This document shows, piece by piece, positions 23,884 to 32,825 of a stretch of 35,917 bases of DNA. Under the pieces are notes generated by a model that was not told the DNA's origin, searched no databases, and saw nothing but the letters and a program-made list of their open reading frames with translations. Each line of letters begins with the position of its first letter. The stretch's first letter is position 1. A program made the translations under genes and the position numbers. The stretch is from Bacteroidota bacterium (lineage in GTDB: Bacteria; Bacteroidota; Bacteroidia; B-17B0; Aurantibacillaceae): positions 1 through 35,917 of the forward strand of contig JANYGK010000039.1 of assembly GCA_025362395.1 (NCBI GenBank), read 5' to 3'.

Positions 23884-24858
23884 ATGGAAGATAACCGAAG
23901 TTTATATAAAGTATTTGTAGAAAAAGGAATTTATCCGCTTATTCTTACCGGTATCGTTTTAATTTTTGTCGGGTTTTTTTTAATCGCTCAATCAGTAAGT
24001 GGTCAGCTGTTACCTCACGATGTTCATAATTTGGGAATGACAACCGCGCAGCTTTCATTTTTTAATGAGGGAAAAGTATTAAAATTTATGTTTCATGACC
24101 GAGTTGCTTTCGGCGGCTCATTAATATCTGTAGGCTTGTTATATAGTTGGTTGGCTGCTTTTCCTTTAAAGCAGGGCAAAGCATGGGCATGGTGGTTATT
24201 TGTGATCTCGGGACTTTCAGGCTTCGGCAGTTTTCTTACATACCTTGGTTATGGTTATTTAGACAGTTGGCACGGCATAGGTACTTTGCTTTTATTCCCC
24301 TTATATATAGCGGGCCTTTATTATAGTTACAGTTCAATTACGGGCCCTAAAACAATCAGGTATTTATTAATAAAAAATGCGGACACCCGCTTAAATTCTA
24401 AATTAGGACTCGGCAATATTTTTTTACTGTTCACATCCGTAGGTTTATTTTTAGGCGGTATTACTATTATGATCGTTGGTATGACAACTGTATTTGTACC
24501 GCAAGACCTTGGTTATATGCAAATAAAAGTATGCGGCTTAACGCAATTTAATTCTAAGTTAATACCAATTATTGCTCACGACAGGGCTTCGTTTGGAGGA
24601 GGACTTGCAACTATCGGCGTAATGTTCTTTTTTAGCATATGGTGCTCAAAGCCCGGGCGCGGTCTTTGGGAAATTTTGGCATTATCAATGTCTGTAGGGT
24701 TTTCAACGGCTATTGGCGTTCACTTTTGGATCAAATACTTTGACTTTTGGCATATAGCGCCGGCCTATTTTGGATTGCTTGTGTTTTATATCGGGTTATT
24801 TCTGACATACAAAGAAATGGTAAAAGATAACGTACATGATCCCGAAATAATGAACTAA
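23884..24858 (+). CDS. Integral membrane protein with internal duplication
   Basis: I do not recognise a named family. About eight membrane segments are visible in 324 residues. The protein is two related halves (about 15-150 and 180-310). Each has in order a P-x-D turn (LPHD 43-46; VPQD 205-208), an HDR(V/A)(A/S)FGG motif (His71; His232) and a D-x-WH motif (Asp127-His130; Asp287-His290). Spacings agree to within one residue between the halves. Conserved His and Asp in membrane segments could bind a metal, haem or protons, but no such site is proven. The gene starts 1 base after the desaturase-like gene, implying coupled translation and a role with that enzyme or its lipid product. Confidence 0.85.
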   Translation: MEDNRSLYKVFVEKGIYPLILTGIVLIFVGFFLIAQSVSGQLLPHDVHNLGMTTAQLSFFNEGKVLKFMFHDRVAFGGSLISVGLLYSWLAAFPLKQGKAWAWWLFVISGLSGFGSFLTYLGYGYLDSWHGIGTLLLFPLYIAGLYYSYSSITGPKTIRYLLIKNADTRLNSKLGLGNIFLLFTSVGLFLGGITIMIVGMTTVFVPQDLGYMQIKVCGLTQFNSKLIPIIAHDRASFGGGLATIGVMFFFSIWCSKPGRGLWEILALSMSVGFSTAIGVHFWIKYFDFWHIAPAYFGLLVFYIGLFLTYKEMVKDNVHDPEIMN

Positions 24859-24944
24859 TACCGTTGCTGAATTCTTCTTGCCGCTCATGCTATTTCTTAT
24901 TAATTGTTTGAATTATTAATTAAATTCGTACATCAAATTATACT

Positions 24945-25895
24945 ATGAACCCTATTTTAGAAGTAAAAAATATCAATAAGCAATATGCCAACCATATTGC
25001 TTTAAAAGATGTGAGCTTAATTGTTGAGCCTCAAAAAATATTTGGTTTGTTGGGCCCGAACGGTGCAGGAAAAACGTCGTTGATCCGCATCATTAATCAA
25101 ATTACAGGTCCCGATAGTGGCGAAGTGTTATTTAACGGCGAGCGTTTATCGCCTAAACATGTTGATTTTATTGGCTATTTACCTGAGGAACGCGGACTTT
25201 ATAAAAAAATGTCTGTTGGTGAGCAGGTGATGTATTTGGCGCAATTGAAGGGTTTAAAGAAACATGATGCAAAAGCAAAACTGAAAGAATGGTTTAAAAA
25301 ATTTGAAATAGAAAGCTGGTGGGATAAAAAAATTGAGGAACTCAGTAAAGGCATGCAGCAAAAAATTCAGTTTATTGTAACGGTTTTACACGAGCCTAAA
25401 TTATTGATTCTTGACGAACCTTTTAGCGGATTTGACCCTATTAATGCACAATTAATTAAAAAGGAAATTTTAGAACTGAGGGAAAAAGGGGCTACTATTA
25501 TTTTTTCAACCCATAACATGGGAAGCGTAGAGGAATTATGCGACAATATTGCCTTAATAAACAAAGCGGAAAAATTACTGGACGGATCCGTAAAAGAAAT
25601 CCGTAAGAACTATCAAAGCAACACATACCATATTACATTCAAAGGCAATTTAATCGGCTTTACAAATGCAGTGTGGGCCGGTGCTGAGTTTTTGGATAAA
25701 AAATCAGACGGGGACGTGCATTCCGTAACCGTAAAAATGTTGCGACAAAATAAGCCGAACGATTTATTGGAAGCTGTTTTAAGCAATGCGGAAATTTTAT
25801 CTTTCAATGAAATAGTTCCTTCTATGAATGATATTTTTATTTCGGTTGTTGAAAATAAGCAAACGGCAAACACACAAAGTTCATTTACGGAATAA
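24945..25895 (+). CDS. ABC transporter ATP-binding protein (NatA-like)
   Basis: The 316-aa ATPase has Walker A GPNGAGKT (37-44), the Q-loop INQITG, signature LSKGMQQK, Walker B LLILDEPFSGFDP and the switch His in STHNMGS. The C-terminal ~85 residues (SNTYHITFKGN onward) form the extra domain common in NatA-like exporters. It powers the permease encoded 39 bases downstream. A TAAATTCG sequence (one base off TAnnTTTG) lies at 24921-24928 and may be the promoter. The exported substrate is not shown; Na+ export is only a family suggestion. Confidence 0.93.
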   Translation: MNPILEVKNINKQYANHIALKDVSLIVEPQKIFGLLGPNGAGKTSLIRIINQITGPDSGEVLFNGERLSPKHVDFIGYLPEERGLYKKMSVGEQVMYLAQLKGLKKHDAKAKLKEWFKKFEIESWWDKKIEELSKGMQQKIQFIVTVLHEPKLLILDEPFSGFDPINAQLIKKEILELREKGATIIFSTHNMGSVEELCDNIALINKAEKLLDGSVKEIRKNYQSNTYHITFKGNLIGFTNAVWAGAEFLDKKSDGDVHSVTVKMLRQNKPNDLLEAVLSNAEILSFNEIVPSMNDIFISVVENKQTANTQSSFTE

Positions 25896-25934
25896 CCCAT
25901 ACCACTAAATTCTAAATCCTTATTTCCTGATATT

Positions 25935-27278
25935 ATGAATAAACTATTTTTAATTATCCAACGTGAATATTTTTCGAGAGTTAAGAAAAAATCATTTCTT
26001 TTAATGACTATTCTGGGTCCCTTATTAATGGCAGGTGTTATGGTAGTGCCTGTATGGCTTGCTATGCGCGACAAAACAGACCATCAAATTTTAGTATTGG
26101 ATCATAGTGGTTTATTTATTAATAAGCTGCCTGATTCAAAACAAATAAAATTTACCTACGGCGTAGAATCTTTACAAAGCGCTAAAGCCAAATTAAAAGA
26201 CGGACCCTTTGACCTGATCATGGAAATAGGATGTAATCCTTTAAATGATAAAAAAACAACGCCTTTACTGTATTATAAAAAACAACCCGGCGTAAGCGCG
26301 GAACAATACATTTCTAATTCCATTGAAAATATTTTATTTGATTACAGGTTACAGGGCGACAGCATAGATCTTTCGAAAATAGACAATGCACGCAGGCCTG
26401 TGGAAATGCTTACCATAAAGGTAACAGAAGACGGTAAGGATGAAAAAACAAATACAGGGACCAATATGCTTGTTGGTTTTATATGTGCCATTATTATTTA
26501 TTTTATGATCTTTTTATACGGCTCGCAAGTCATGCGCGGTGTTATTGAAGAAAAAACAAACCGTATTGTAGAAGTGATTGTATCCTCTGTAAAACCTTTC
26601 CAGTTAATGCTTGGAAAAATAGTAGGAATAGCCTTAGTTGGGTTAACACAATTTATTTTATGGATATTGCTTACCGTTCTTATAAATTTCGCAGTAACGA
26701 GCATTATCTTTAAAAACCAGATTGCCGATACCGCTAAACAAAATGCACAAGTTGAAAAGGTAATGAAAAACGATCTGTCGGCAGGTGTCAATAAAATGGA
26801 AAAAGTGCATTCTTCCAATGAAGTGATTGAATTGCTGAACGATTTTAATAATATCAACATCACTAAACTGTTATTATGTTTTGCTTTTTATTTTTTATTC
26901 GGGTACTTATTATATGCCGCTTTATTTGCAGGTATTGGTTCAGCAGTTGATAGTGAAGCCGATACACAGCAATTTATTTTACCCGTCACCATTCCGCTCA
27001 TCGCAAGCTTTATCATTGCACAAAGTGTAGCAACCGATCCTGACAGCTCCATGGCGCAATTCTTTTCTATATTTCCTTTAACATCGCCTATAGTTATGAT
27101 GGTGCGTTTGCCTTTTGATGTGCCTGCTTGGGAATTAATACTTTCTATGGTATCATTGGTAGTAGGGTTTTTATTTTTTACCTGGCTCGCCGGCAAAATT
27201 TACCGTACGGGTATTTTAATGTATGGTAAAAAAGCAAGCTGGAAAGAAATAGGAAAATGGTTGTTTTACAAAGCATAG
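25935..27278 (+). CDS. ABC-2 type transporter permease (NatB-like)
   Basis: The 447-aa membrane protein pairs with the preceding ATPase. It starts MNKLFLIIQREYFSRVKKKSFLLMTILGPLL, the usual NatB/ABC-2 beginning with an amphipathic helix and then the first membrane segment (22-44). A large outside domain (about 45-170) follows, then membrane segments at about 174-193, 222-256, 307-340, 353-373 and 401-424. GSQVMRGVIEEKTNRIVEVIVSS, after the second segment, is the conserved coupling-helix region of this family. A second soluble insert lies near 255-305. The gene is co-transcribed with the ATPase. Substrate unknown. Confidence 0.92.
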   Translation: MNKLFLIIQREYFSRVKKKSFLLMTILGPLLMAGVMVVPVWLAMRDKTDHQILVLDHSGLFINKLPDSKQIKFTYGVESLQSAKAKLKDGPFDLIMEIGCNPLNDKKTTPLLYYKKQPGVSAEQYISNSIENILFDYRLQGDSIDLSKIDNARRPVEMLTIKVTEDGKDEKTNTGTNMLVGFICAIIIYFMIFLYGSQVMRGVIEEKTNRIVEVIVSSVKPFQLMLGKIVGIALVGLTQFILWILLTVLINFAVTSIIFKNQIADTAKQNAQVEKVMKNDLSAGVNKMEKVHSSNEVIELLNDFNNINITKLLLCFAFYFLFGYLLYAALFAGIGSAVDSEADTQQFILPVTIPLIASFIIAQSVATDPDSSMAQFFSIFPLTSPIVMMVRLPFDVPAWELILSMVSLVVGFLFFTWLAGKIYRTGILMYGKKASWKEIGKWLFYKA

Positions 27279-27347
27279 CAGCAAAAATTAATTCAGAATT
27301 AGTCTTACAAAAATCGATGAACGGGAGGTTTTAAGCAACCAAAATAG

Positions 27348-27377
27348 TTTGATTTGAAAGGTATTTTATTATATTCG
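27348..27377 (+). promoter_or_regulatory. Promoter: TTTG, 18 bases, TATATTCG
   Basis: A -33 TTTG (27348-27351) and a -7 TATATTCG (27370-27377, one base off the consensus) are 18 bases apart, 11 bases before the ATG of the fused ABC gene. Confidence 0.5.
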
Positions 27378-27387
27378 TAATACTATT

Positions 27388-29190
27388 ATGGAAAAAGAGA
27401 TCTTGTTAGAGGTAAAGAACTTGGTTACTGAGTTTAAGTCCGACGGTGAATTAATGAAAGCGGTGAATGATGTATCGTTTACATTGCATAAAGGCGAAAC
27501 CATTGGTATTGTTGGAGAAAGCGGCTCAGGTAAATCAGTGACCTCTCTTTCTATCATGCAGCTTATTCCAAACCCGCCGGGTTATGTATCGGGGGGCGAA
27601 ATTTTATACCACTCCAAAACCAAAGGAACCGTAAATCTCAGGAATCTTGATCCTAAAGAAATGCGTTCGTTTCGGGGTAATGAAATTGCGATGATTTTTC
27701 AAGAACCCATGACAAGCCTTAACCCTGTGTATACATGTGGCAATCAAGTAATGGAAGCTATCTTGTTACACCAAAAAATATCCAAAAAGGAAGCGCATAA
27801 AAAAACCATTAAATTATTTGAGCAGGTGCAATTACCCGATCCTGAACGAATTTTTAGTGTATACCCACATCAAATTTCGGGCGGACAAAAGCAAAGGGTA
27901 ATGATAGCGATGGCTATGAGTTGCAATCCACGAATATTAATAGCCGATGAGCCTACAACGGCGTTGGATGTAACAGTACAAAAAACGATCCTGGACCTGA
28001 TGCTGCAATTGCAGCGTGAGCAGGATATGGGCATTATGTTCATTACCCACGACCTTGGAGTTATTGCTGAGTTGGCCGATACCGTTATGGTTATGTATAA
28101 AGGTAAAGTAGTGGAGCAGGGACCTGTATTAGAAATTTTCAGTAATCCTAAACATCCTTACACTAAAAGCTTGTTGGCATGTCGTCCTCCGTTAGACAGG
28201 CGCATTGTGCGTTTGCCGGTGTCTTCCGACTTTATGAAATTAGATGAGCAAGGTGTGATGGTTGAAATCCCTAAAACAGTAAGCGAGGCCATCAACAGCG
28301 TTATCATTACTAAGGAACAACGTACAGAACAGCATATAGAATTATACAGCAGGTCTAAAATTCTTGAAATACAAAATATTAAAACCTATTTTCCCAAAGC
28401 AAAAACACTGTTTGGCCAAACCAAAGAATGGATAAAAGCAGTGGATGATATAACGCTTGATGTATATGAAGGTGAAACACTGGGGCTTGTAGGTGAGAGT
28501 GGCTGCGGAAAAACAACATTAGGACGCACCATCTTAAGATTGACGGAACCCACAGAGGGAAAAATATTTTTTCAGCGCAATGACATGTTGAAGCTTAAAG
28601 CAGACGACATGAGACATTTCCGGAAAGATATGCAGATCATTTTTCAGGATCCTTACTCGTCATTAAATCCCCGCATTACAGTTGGTGAAGCGTTGATAGA
28701 ACCGATGCAGGTTCATAATTTACATTCATCCAACAGCAGCCGAAAAGAAAAAGTAATGGAGCTGTTGAAAAAAGTGGGTATGGAAGAAAAGCAATACCAC
28801 CGTTATCCTCATGAATTCAGCGGCGGGCAGCGCCAAAGGATCTGTATTGCCAGGGCCTTATCATTAAATCCTAAATTTATTATTTGTGATGAGAGCGTGA
28901 GCGCTTTAGATGTTTCTGTTCAGGCGCAGGTATTAAATTTATTAAATGATCTGAAACGGGAATTTAAATTTACCTATATTTTTATTTCACATGATCTGTC
29001 TGTTGTAAAATTTATGAGCGACCGAATGGTAGTCATGAATAACGGAAAGATAGAAGAAATGGGGGATGCGGATGCTATTTATTTAAACCCGCAATCAGAC
29101 TATACTAAAAACCTGATCAACTCTATACCAAAAGGCCAACTTACGGATATAAGAGCAAGCATTGAGAAAAAGAAATTGATCTTAGCTTAG
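27388..29190 (+). CDS. Fused dual-ATPase ABC protein, dipeptide/oligopeptide type
   Basis: The 600-aa protein contains two complete ATPase domains, equivalent to DppD and DppF (or OppD/OppF) in one chain, as in GsiA or YejF. Domain 1: Walker A GESGSGKS (43-50), [27 protein letters not shown], and the DppD-type C-terminal segment [16 protein letters not shown]. Domain 2: Walker A GESGCGKT (369-376), [18 protein letters not shown] and CDESVSALD. Both catalytic sites keep Asp-Glu, so both should hydrolyse ATP. The protein would energise import of peptides or similar solutes at the inner membrane. No permease or binding protein gene lies beside it, so partners are elsewhere. Confidence 0.94.
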   Translation: MEKEILLEVKNLVTEFKSDGELMKAVNDVSFTLHKGETIGIVGESGSGKSVTSLSIMQLIPNPPGYVSGGEILYHSKTKGTVNLRNLDPKEMRSFRGNEIAMIFQEPMTSLNPVYTCGNQVMEAILLHQKISKKEAHKKTIKLFEQVQLPDPERIFSVYPHQISGGQKQRVMIAMAMSCNPRILIADEPTTALDVTVQKTILDLMLQLQREQDMGIMFITHDLGVIAELADTVMVMYKGKVVEQGPVLEIFSNPKHPYTKSLLACRPPLDRRIVRLPVSSDFMKLDEQGVMVEIPKTVSEAINSVIITKEQRTEQHIELYSRSKILEIQNIKTYFPKAKTLFGQTKEWIKAVDDITLDVYEGETLGLVGESGCGKTTLGRTILRLTEPTEGKIFFQRNDMLKLKADDMRHFRKDMQIIFQDPYSSLNPRITVGEALIEPMQVHNLHSSNSSRKEKVMELLKKVGMEEKQYHRYPHEFSGGQRQRICIARALSLNPKFIICDESVSALDVSVQAQVLNLLNDLKREFKFTYIFISHDLSVVKFMSDRMVVMNNGKIEEMGDADAIYLNPQSDYTKNLINSIPKGQLTDIRASIEKKKLILA

Positions 29191-29254
29191 TATTATCGTT
29201 CAGTTATCCTTCCGGAGGAATTTATTATTTCACCGCAATTCTCTTTTATTCTTG

Positions 29255-29262
29255 TATTTTTG
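29255..29262 (+). promoter_or_regulatory. -7 promoter element TATTTTTG
   Basis: Exact TAnnTTTG match 15 bases before the DedA ATG at 29278. The TTG codon at 29260 overlaps it and is rejected as a start. Confidence 0.55.
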
Positions 29263-29277
29263 TTTTTACAAACACTC

Positions 29278-29907
29278 ATGCTCGATTTCTTTAAAACATT
29301 AACCGACCCGCAAAGCATCATCCACTATGGCGGCCTGTGGCTGTTGTTGTTTGTAGTGTTTGCGGAGACAGGGTTATTGATCGGTTTTTTTCTGCCGGGT
29401 GATTCATTGATCTTTATTTCAGGACTATTGTGCGCAACCAAGCCGGGACTGTTGGGCGTTTCATTTATAACTTTAGTAGTGCTGTTAATGTCGGCAGCCA
29501 TTATAGGAAATATATTCGGTTATTGGTTCGGAAAAAAAGCGGGAGAAGCCTTATACACTAAAAAAGAGAATTTCTTTTTCAGGAAAAAGCATCTGGAAAC
29601 TACTAAACTCTTTTATGAAACACATGGAGGTAAAACACTGATAATGGGGAGGTTCTTACCCATTATAAGAACCTTTGCACCTGTGCTTGCAGGAGTTATT
29701 AAAGTAGATTTCAAATTATTTTTAATATATAATGTTATCGGTGCAATAGCCTGGATCGGATCCTTTGCAAGCATTGCCTATTTTTTAGGATTAAAGTTTC
29801 CGCAAACAGAGCATTATTTAGGATACATTGTGGTTGGATTAATCGTGATCACCGCTATTCCTGTAGCAATTACTTATTTTAAAAACAGAAATCCTAAAAT
29901 AGGCTAG
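29278..29907 (+). CDS. DedA/VTT-domain membrane protein
   Basis: The 209-aa protein from the ATG at 29278 has the DedA-family marks. An N-terminal re-entrant region reads FAETGLLIGFFLPGDSLIFISGLL. The central block is GNIFGYWFGKKAGE, and MGRFLPIIRTFAPVLAG holds the conserved Arg-x3-Pro...Arg-x3-Pro-type pattern. Membrane segments occur at about 20-40, 55-85, 132-165 and 178-196. Members of this family flip or scramble phospholipid carriers such as undecaprenyl phosphate, or maintain membrane potential; the exact role here is inferred. It is a single-gene unit. Confidence 0.92.
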   Translation: MLDFFKTLTDPQSIIHYGGLWLLLFVVFAETGLLIGFFLPGDSLIFISGLLCATKPGLLGVSFITLVVLLMSAAIIGNIFGYWFGKKAGEALYTKKENFFFRKKHLETTKLFYETHGGKTLIMGRFLPIIRTFAPVLAGVIKVDFKLFLIYNVIGAIAWIGSFASIAYFLGLKFPQTEHYLGYIVVGLIVITAIPVAITYFKNRNPKIG

Positions 29908-29972
29908 CTCTAAACAATAATTGGTATCACCGTCAATTAAATTCAGGCATGCAGTTTGGCAAACTCTTGTTT

Positions 29973-30725
29973 ATGAAAACAAAATATTCTCTTCTTTTAT
30001 TCGCAGGATTATGTGCTGCCGGTTGTAATAAAACAGCCACTATAAATCCTGCTAACCCAAACAGTTATGTAGGAACCGTTACTCCTAAAGAATTTTTATC
30101 CGATGCTACATTTAATAAGCTGATTATTGAAATTGATTATGTAAACGGCTATCAGCCTACAACGGCAGCAGTTAATAATATAGTTGCTTTTCTTCAAACC
30201 TACTTAAAGAAGCCAATGGGTATTGAAATAAGTCTTAAAGCGATAAGCTCACCGGGAAAACAAATTTTAACGATAGATGATATTCAAGCTGTAGAAAAAA
30301 ATAACAGAACGTTGACCGCCGAAGGAACTACACTAACGGCTTATTTTTTTATAGCGGATGGTGAGTATTACCAAAATACGTCTAATTCAAAAGTATTGGG
30401 TGTTGCTTATGGTTCTACAGCAATGGTATTGTTTGAAAAAAGCATTAAAGACCTTTCGGGAGGAATAGGACAACCCTCTGTAGCCATGCTTGAATCGACA
30501 GTTGCAGAGCATGAGTTCGGTCACCTTTTAGGATTGGTAAATAATGGAAGCCCGATGATCTCATCGCATCAGGATAATGCAAACGGAAAGCACTGTAATA
30601 ACTCACATTGCCTAATGTATTATGCTACAGAAACAAGCGATGTATTGGCAAACCTTGTCGGAAATACTATCCCCACGTTGGATGATAATTGTGTAAGCGA
30701 TTTGAAAGGAAACGGCGGTAAATAA
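29973..30725 (+). CDS. Archaemetzincin-like zinc metalloprotease lipoprotein
   Basis: The ATG at 29973 gives a lipoprotein signal (MKTKYSLLLFAGLCAAGC, Cys18); the ATG at 29949 would bury it behind eight residues. The 250-aa product carries HEFGHLLGL (His180, Glu181, His184), a metzincin zinc motif. The expected third His at position 11 of the motif is Asn190. Instead, after an insertion, KHCNNSHCLM (206-215) resembles the archaemetzincin RHCxxxxCLM: His207 could be the third zinc ligand, Cys208 and Cys213 match C-x4-C, and Met215 could be the Met-turn. Cys240 gives a further possible ligand. The protein would sit on a membrane surface facing out of the cytoplasm. Substrate unknown; the family assignment is mine by motif. 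Confidence 0.82.
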   Translation: MKTKYSLLLFAGLCAAGCNKTATINPANPNSYVGTVTPKEFLSDATFNKLIIEIDYVNGYQPTTAAVNNIVAFLQTYLKKPMGIEISLKAISSPGKQILTIDDIQAVEKNNRTLTAEGTTLTAYFFIADGEYYQNTSNSKVLGVAYGSTAMVLFEKSIKDLSGGIGQPSVAMLESTVAEHEFGHLLGLVNNGSPMISSHQDNANGKHCNNSHCLMYYATETSDVLANLVGNTIPTLDDNCVSDLKGNGGK

Positions 30726-30743
30726 TTAATACCTGTTAAAAAT

Positions 30744-30770
30744 AAAAAAGGCGATCATACATCGCCTTTT
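30744..30770. terminator. Bidirectional intrinsic terminator
   Basis: AAAAGGCGAT (30746-30755) and ATCGCCTTTT (30761-30770) pair perfectly across a 5-nt loop. A and T tracts on either side allow termination of both the lipoprotein gene and rny. Confidence 0.85.
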
Positions 30771-30793
30771 ACTAATTACAAAATTTAAAAAAA

Positions 30794-32344
30794 TTATTTC
30801 GCGTAAGCCGTAGCCCTTACTTCCCTGATCACCGTTACTTTTACTTGCCCGGGGTAAGTCATTTCAGTTTGTATTTTTTGTGAAATATCAAAGGCCAGTT
30901 GTTCTGATTGTTTATCGTCTACCTTATCGGCAGATACCAATACACGCACTTCTCTGCCTGCCTGTATAGCATAAGTTTTTTCAACGCCTTCATAACTCAA
31001 CGCCAATGCCTCCAAGTCTTTTAAACGTTTCATGTACTGTTCGGCAACTTCACGGCGGGCTCCCGGCCTTGCACCGCTGATGGCATCACATACCTGAACA
31101 ATGGGCGAATATAAAGTCGTCATTTCAATCTCATCATGATGGGCTCCGATGGCATTACATACTTCCGGTTTCTCTTTATATTTTTCAGCGAGCTTCATCC
31201 CTAAAATAGCATGCGGTAATTCAGGCTCTTCATCCGGCACTTTACCAATATCATGTAACAAGCCCGCACGTTTGGCAATTTTAGGATTTAATCCCATTTC
31301 ACTTGCCATAATGGCGCAAAGATTCGCTACCTCGCGGCTGTGTTGTAATAAATTTTGTCCGTAAGATGAACGGTATTTCATGCGACCTACCATGCGGATC
31401 AATTCAGGATGTAAGCCGTGAATGCCTAAGTCAATACAGGTACGTTTTCCTGTTTCAACAATTTCTTCATCGATCATTTTTTTAGTTTTCTCAACAATCT
31501 CTTCAATACGGGCCGGGTGAATTCGGCCGTCTGTTACCAATTGATGTAATGATAAACGACATATTTCTCTTCTTATCGAATCAAAGCAGGATAATGTAAT
31601 GGCATCGGGAGTATCATCTACAATCACCTCTACGCCTGTAGCGGCTTCCAATGCGCGAATGTTTCTTCCTTCGCGGCCAATGATCCGGCCCTTAATTTCA
31701 TCGCTTTCAATATGGAAAACCGTTACCGAGTTTTCAATAGCTGTTTCTGTTGCCAGACGTTGTATGGATTGAATGATGATTTTTTTCGCTTCCTTATTGG
31801 CATTAATTTTCGCTTCATCCATGGTGTCTTTAATAAAAGCCATGGCTTCCGTTTTTGCTTCCGCCTTAACGCTTTCAATCAATTGTGCTTTAGCATCATC
31901 CGCGCTTAAGCCCGATACTTTTTCTAAAAGCTCAACTTGTTTGCGGTGAGATTTTTCAATTTCTTCGCTTTTCTTTTTATATAATTCAACTTGTGAATTC
32001 AGTTGAATTTTTTGATTTTCGATCTCCCTGTCTTTTTTGGTAGCATCCTCAATTTTTTTAGCTAATTCCCCTTCCTTTTGTTTCGCTTTATTTTCGAGCT
32101 GAGATAATTGTTGGGTTCTTTCATTCACCGACTTATCATGCTCTGCTTTTAACTGGAGGAATTTTTCTTTGGCCTGTAAAATTTTCTCTTGTTTTAAACT
32201 TTCCGCTTTTAGTTCGGCCTGCTTAATTAAGTTCTCTTTTTCCAGCGCACCCGATTTGTTCAGTTTTGAATTTGCTATCGCAAACCCGGCAACTACTCCC
32301 GCTATAAGGGCTGCTGCAATAAATAGTATAGATATAATTGTCAT
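30794..32344 (-). CDS. rny: Ribonuclease Y
   Basis: The 516-aa membrane-bound endoribonuclease starts mRNA decay. The order is a transmembrane helix (about 3-24), a long charged coiled coil (about 30-150), a KH domain with the GxxG motif ([10 protein letters not shown], 221-230), and an HD domain with catalytic His364-Asp365 ([12 protein letters not shown]). This is the full standard architecture and length. The start [16 protein letters not shown] fits the family. It lies behind zapA on the same strand, separated by a terminator-like hairpin (32419-32466), so it may be only partly co-transcribed with zapA. It ends at the bidirectional terminator at 30744. Confidence 0.97.
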   Translation of the reverse strand: MTIISILFIAAALIAGVVAGFAIANSKLNKSGALEKENLIKQAELKAESLKQEKILQAKEKFLQLKAEHDKSVNERTQQLSQLENKAKQKEGELAKKIEDATKKDREIENQKIQLNSQVELYKKKSEEIEKSHRKQVELLEKVSGLSADDAKAQLIESVKAEAKTEAMAFIKDTMDEAKINANKEAKKIIIQSIQRLATETAIENSVTVFHIESDEIKGRIIGREGRNIRALEAATGVEVIVDDTPDAITLSCFDSIRREICRLSLHQLVTDGRIHPARIEEIVEKTKKMIDEEIVETGKRTCIDLGIHGLHPELIRMVGRMKYRSSYGQNLLQHSREVANLCAIMASEMGLNPKIAKRAGLLHDIGKVPDEEPELPHAILGMKLAEKYKEKPEVCNAIGAHHDEIEMTTLYSPIVQVCDAISGARPGARREVAEQYMKRLKDLEALALSYEGVEKTYAIQAGREVRVLVSADKVDDKQSEQLAFDISQKIQTEMTYPGQVKVTVIREVRATAYAK

Positions 32345-32418
32345 AAAAAATAGTGTGTCGCGCGTTGTTTATACTATTTAACCAAGTGTACGGGGCGACT
32401 ATCCAAACACTGATTAAT

Positions 32419-32466
32419 AAAAAAACGCACAAACAAATTTGAACTTTTTCAAACTGCCTGTGCGTT
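32419..32466 (-). terminator. Terminator-like two-part hairpin between zapA and rny
   Basis: On the minus strand AACGCACA pairs with TGTGCGTT (plus arms 32459-32466 and 32424-32431) and encloses an inner TTTGAA/TTCAAA hairpin. Seven T residues follow. It would end or attenuate the zapA message before rny. A 14-base perfect palindrome, GTCTTAATTAAGAC, lies just upstream of it at 32473-32486. Confidence 0.65.
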
Positions 32467-32496
32467 AAACCGGTCTTAATTAAGACGTTATATATA

Positions 32497-32805
32497 TTAT
32501 TCTTCTGTTCTTTCTATGTCTTCCTGATGTTTTGCCAACATTTGCTCTACATCTCCCAACACATTTTTCAGAGTGCTTAACTCTTTTTCAGCGGTAAGGT
32601 TTTCCTTTAGCAACTCTGATACTAATTGCAAGGCTACCATCGCCAAAATATCTTTTTTATCTTTTACTCCGTAAGTTTTTTCAAACTCCGAAATTTTCCG
32701 ATTTATAAGTTCTACTGCCTGTTTAACGTTGCGCTCGTCTTCACTTTTAACTTTCAGCGGATATAATCCGCCTGCAATTTCTACTTTAACACTTACGTCG
32801 CTCAT
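32497..32805 (-). CDS. zapA: Cell division protein ZapA
   Basis: ZapA binds and bundles FtsZ at the division site. The 102-aa protein has the family N-terminal part (VSVKVEIAGGLYPLKVKSEDE), the helix with AVELINRKISEFEKTYG, the KDILAMVALQLVSELL segment, and a C-terminal coiled coil. The ATG at 32805 is 20 bases downstream of the stop of the long coiled-coil gene, so the two are one operon. In E. coli ZapA works with the coiled-coil protein ZapB; the neighbour here is in a comparable position but far larger. It is followed by a terminator-like hairpin and then rny. Confidence 0.93.
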   Translation of the reverse strand: MSDVSVKVEIAGGLYPLKVKSEDERNVKQAVELINRKISEFEKTYGVKDKKDILAMVALQLVSELLKENLTAEKELSTLKNVLGDVEQMLAKHQEDIERTEE

Positions 32806-32825
32806 TAAACAAAGCTAATTTTCTT

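Noticed and set aside
29949-29972. ATG 29949 as the start of the metalloprotease lipoprotein
   Set aside because: It would put eight residues before a clean lipoprotein signal that begins at the ATG at 29973.
32345-32496. A 6S RNA or other non-coding RNA between zapA and rny
   Set aside because: The gap is short and is explained by a terminator-like hairpin and a small palindrome; no long 6S-like rod with a central bubble was found.
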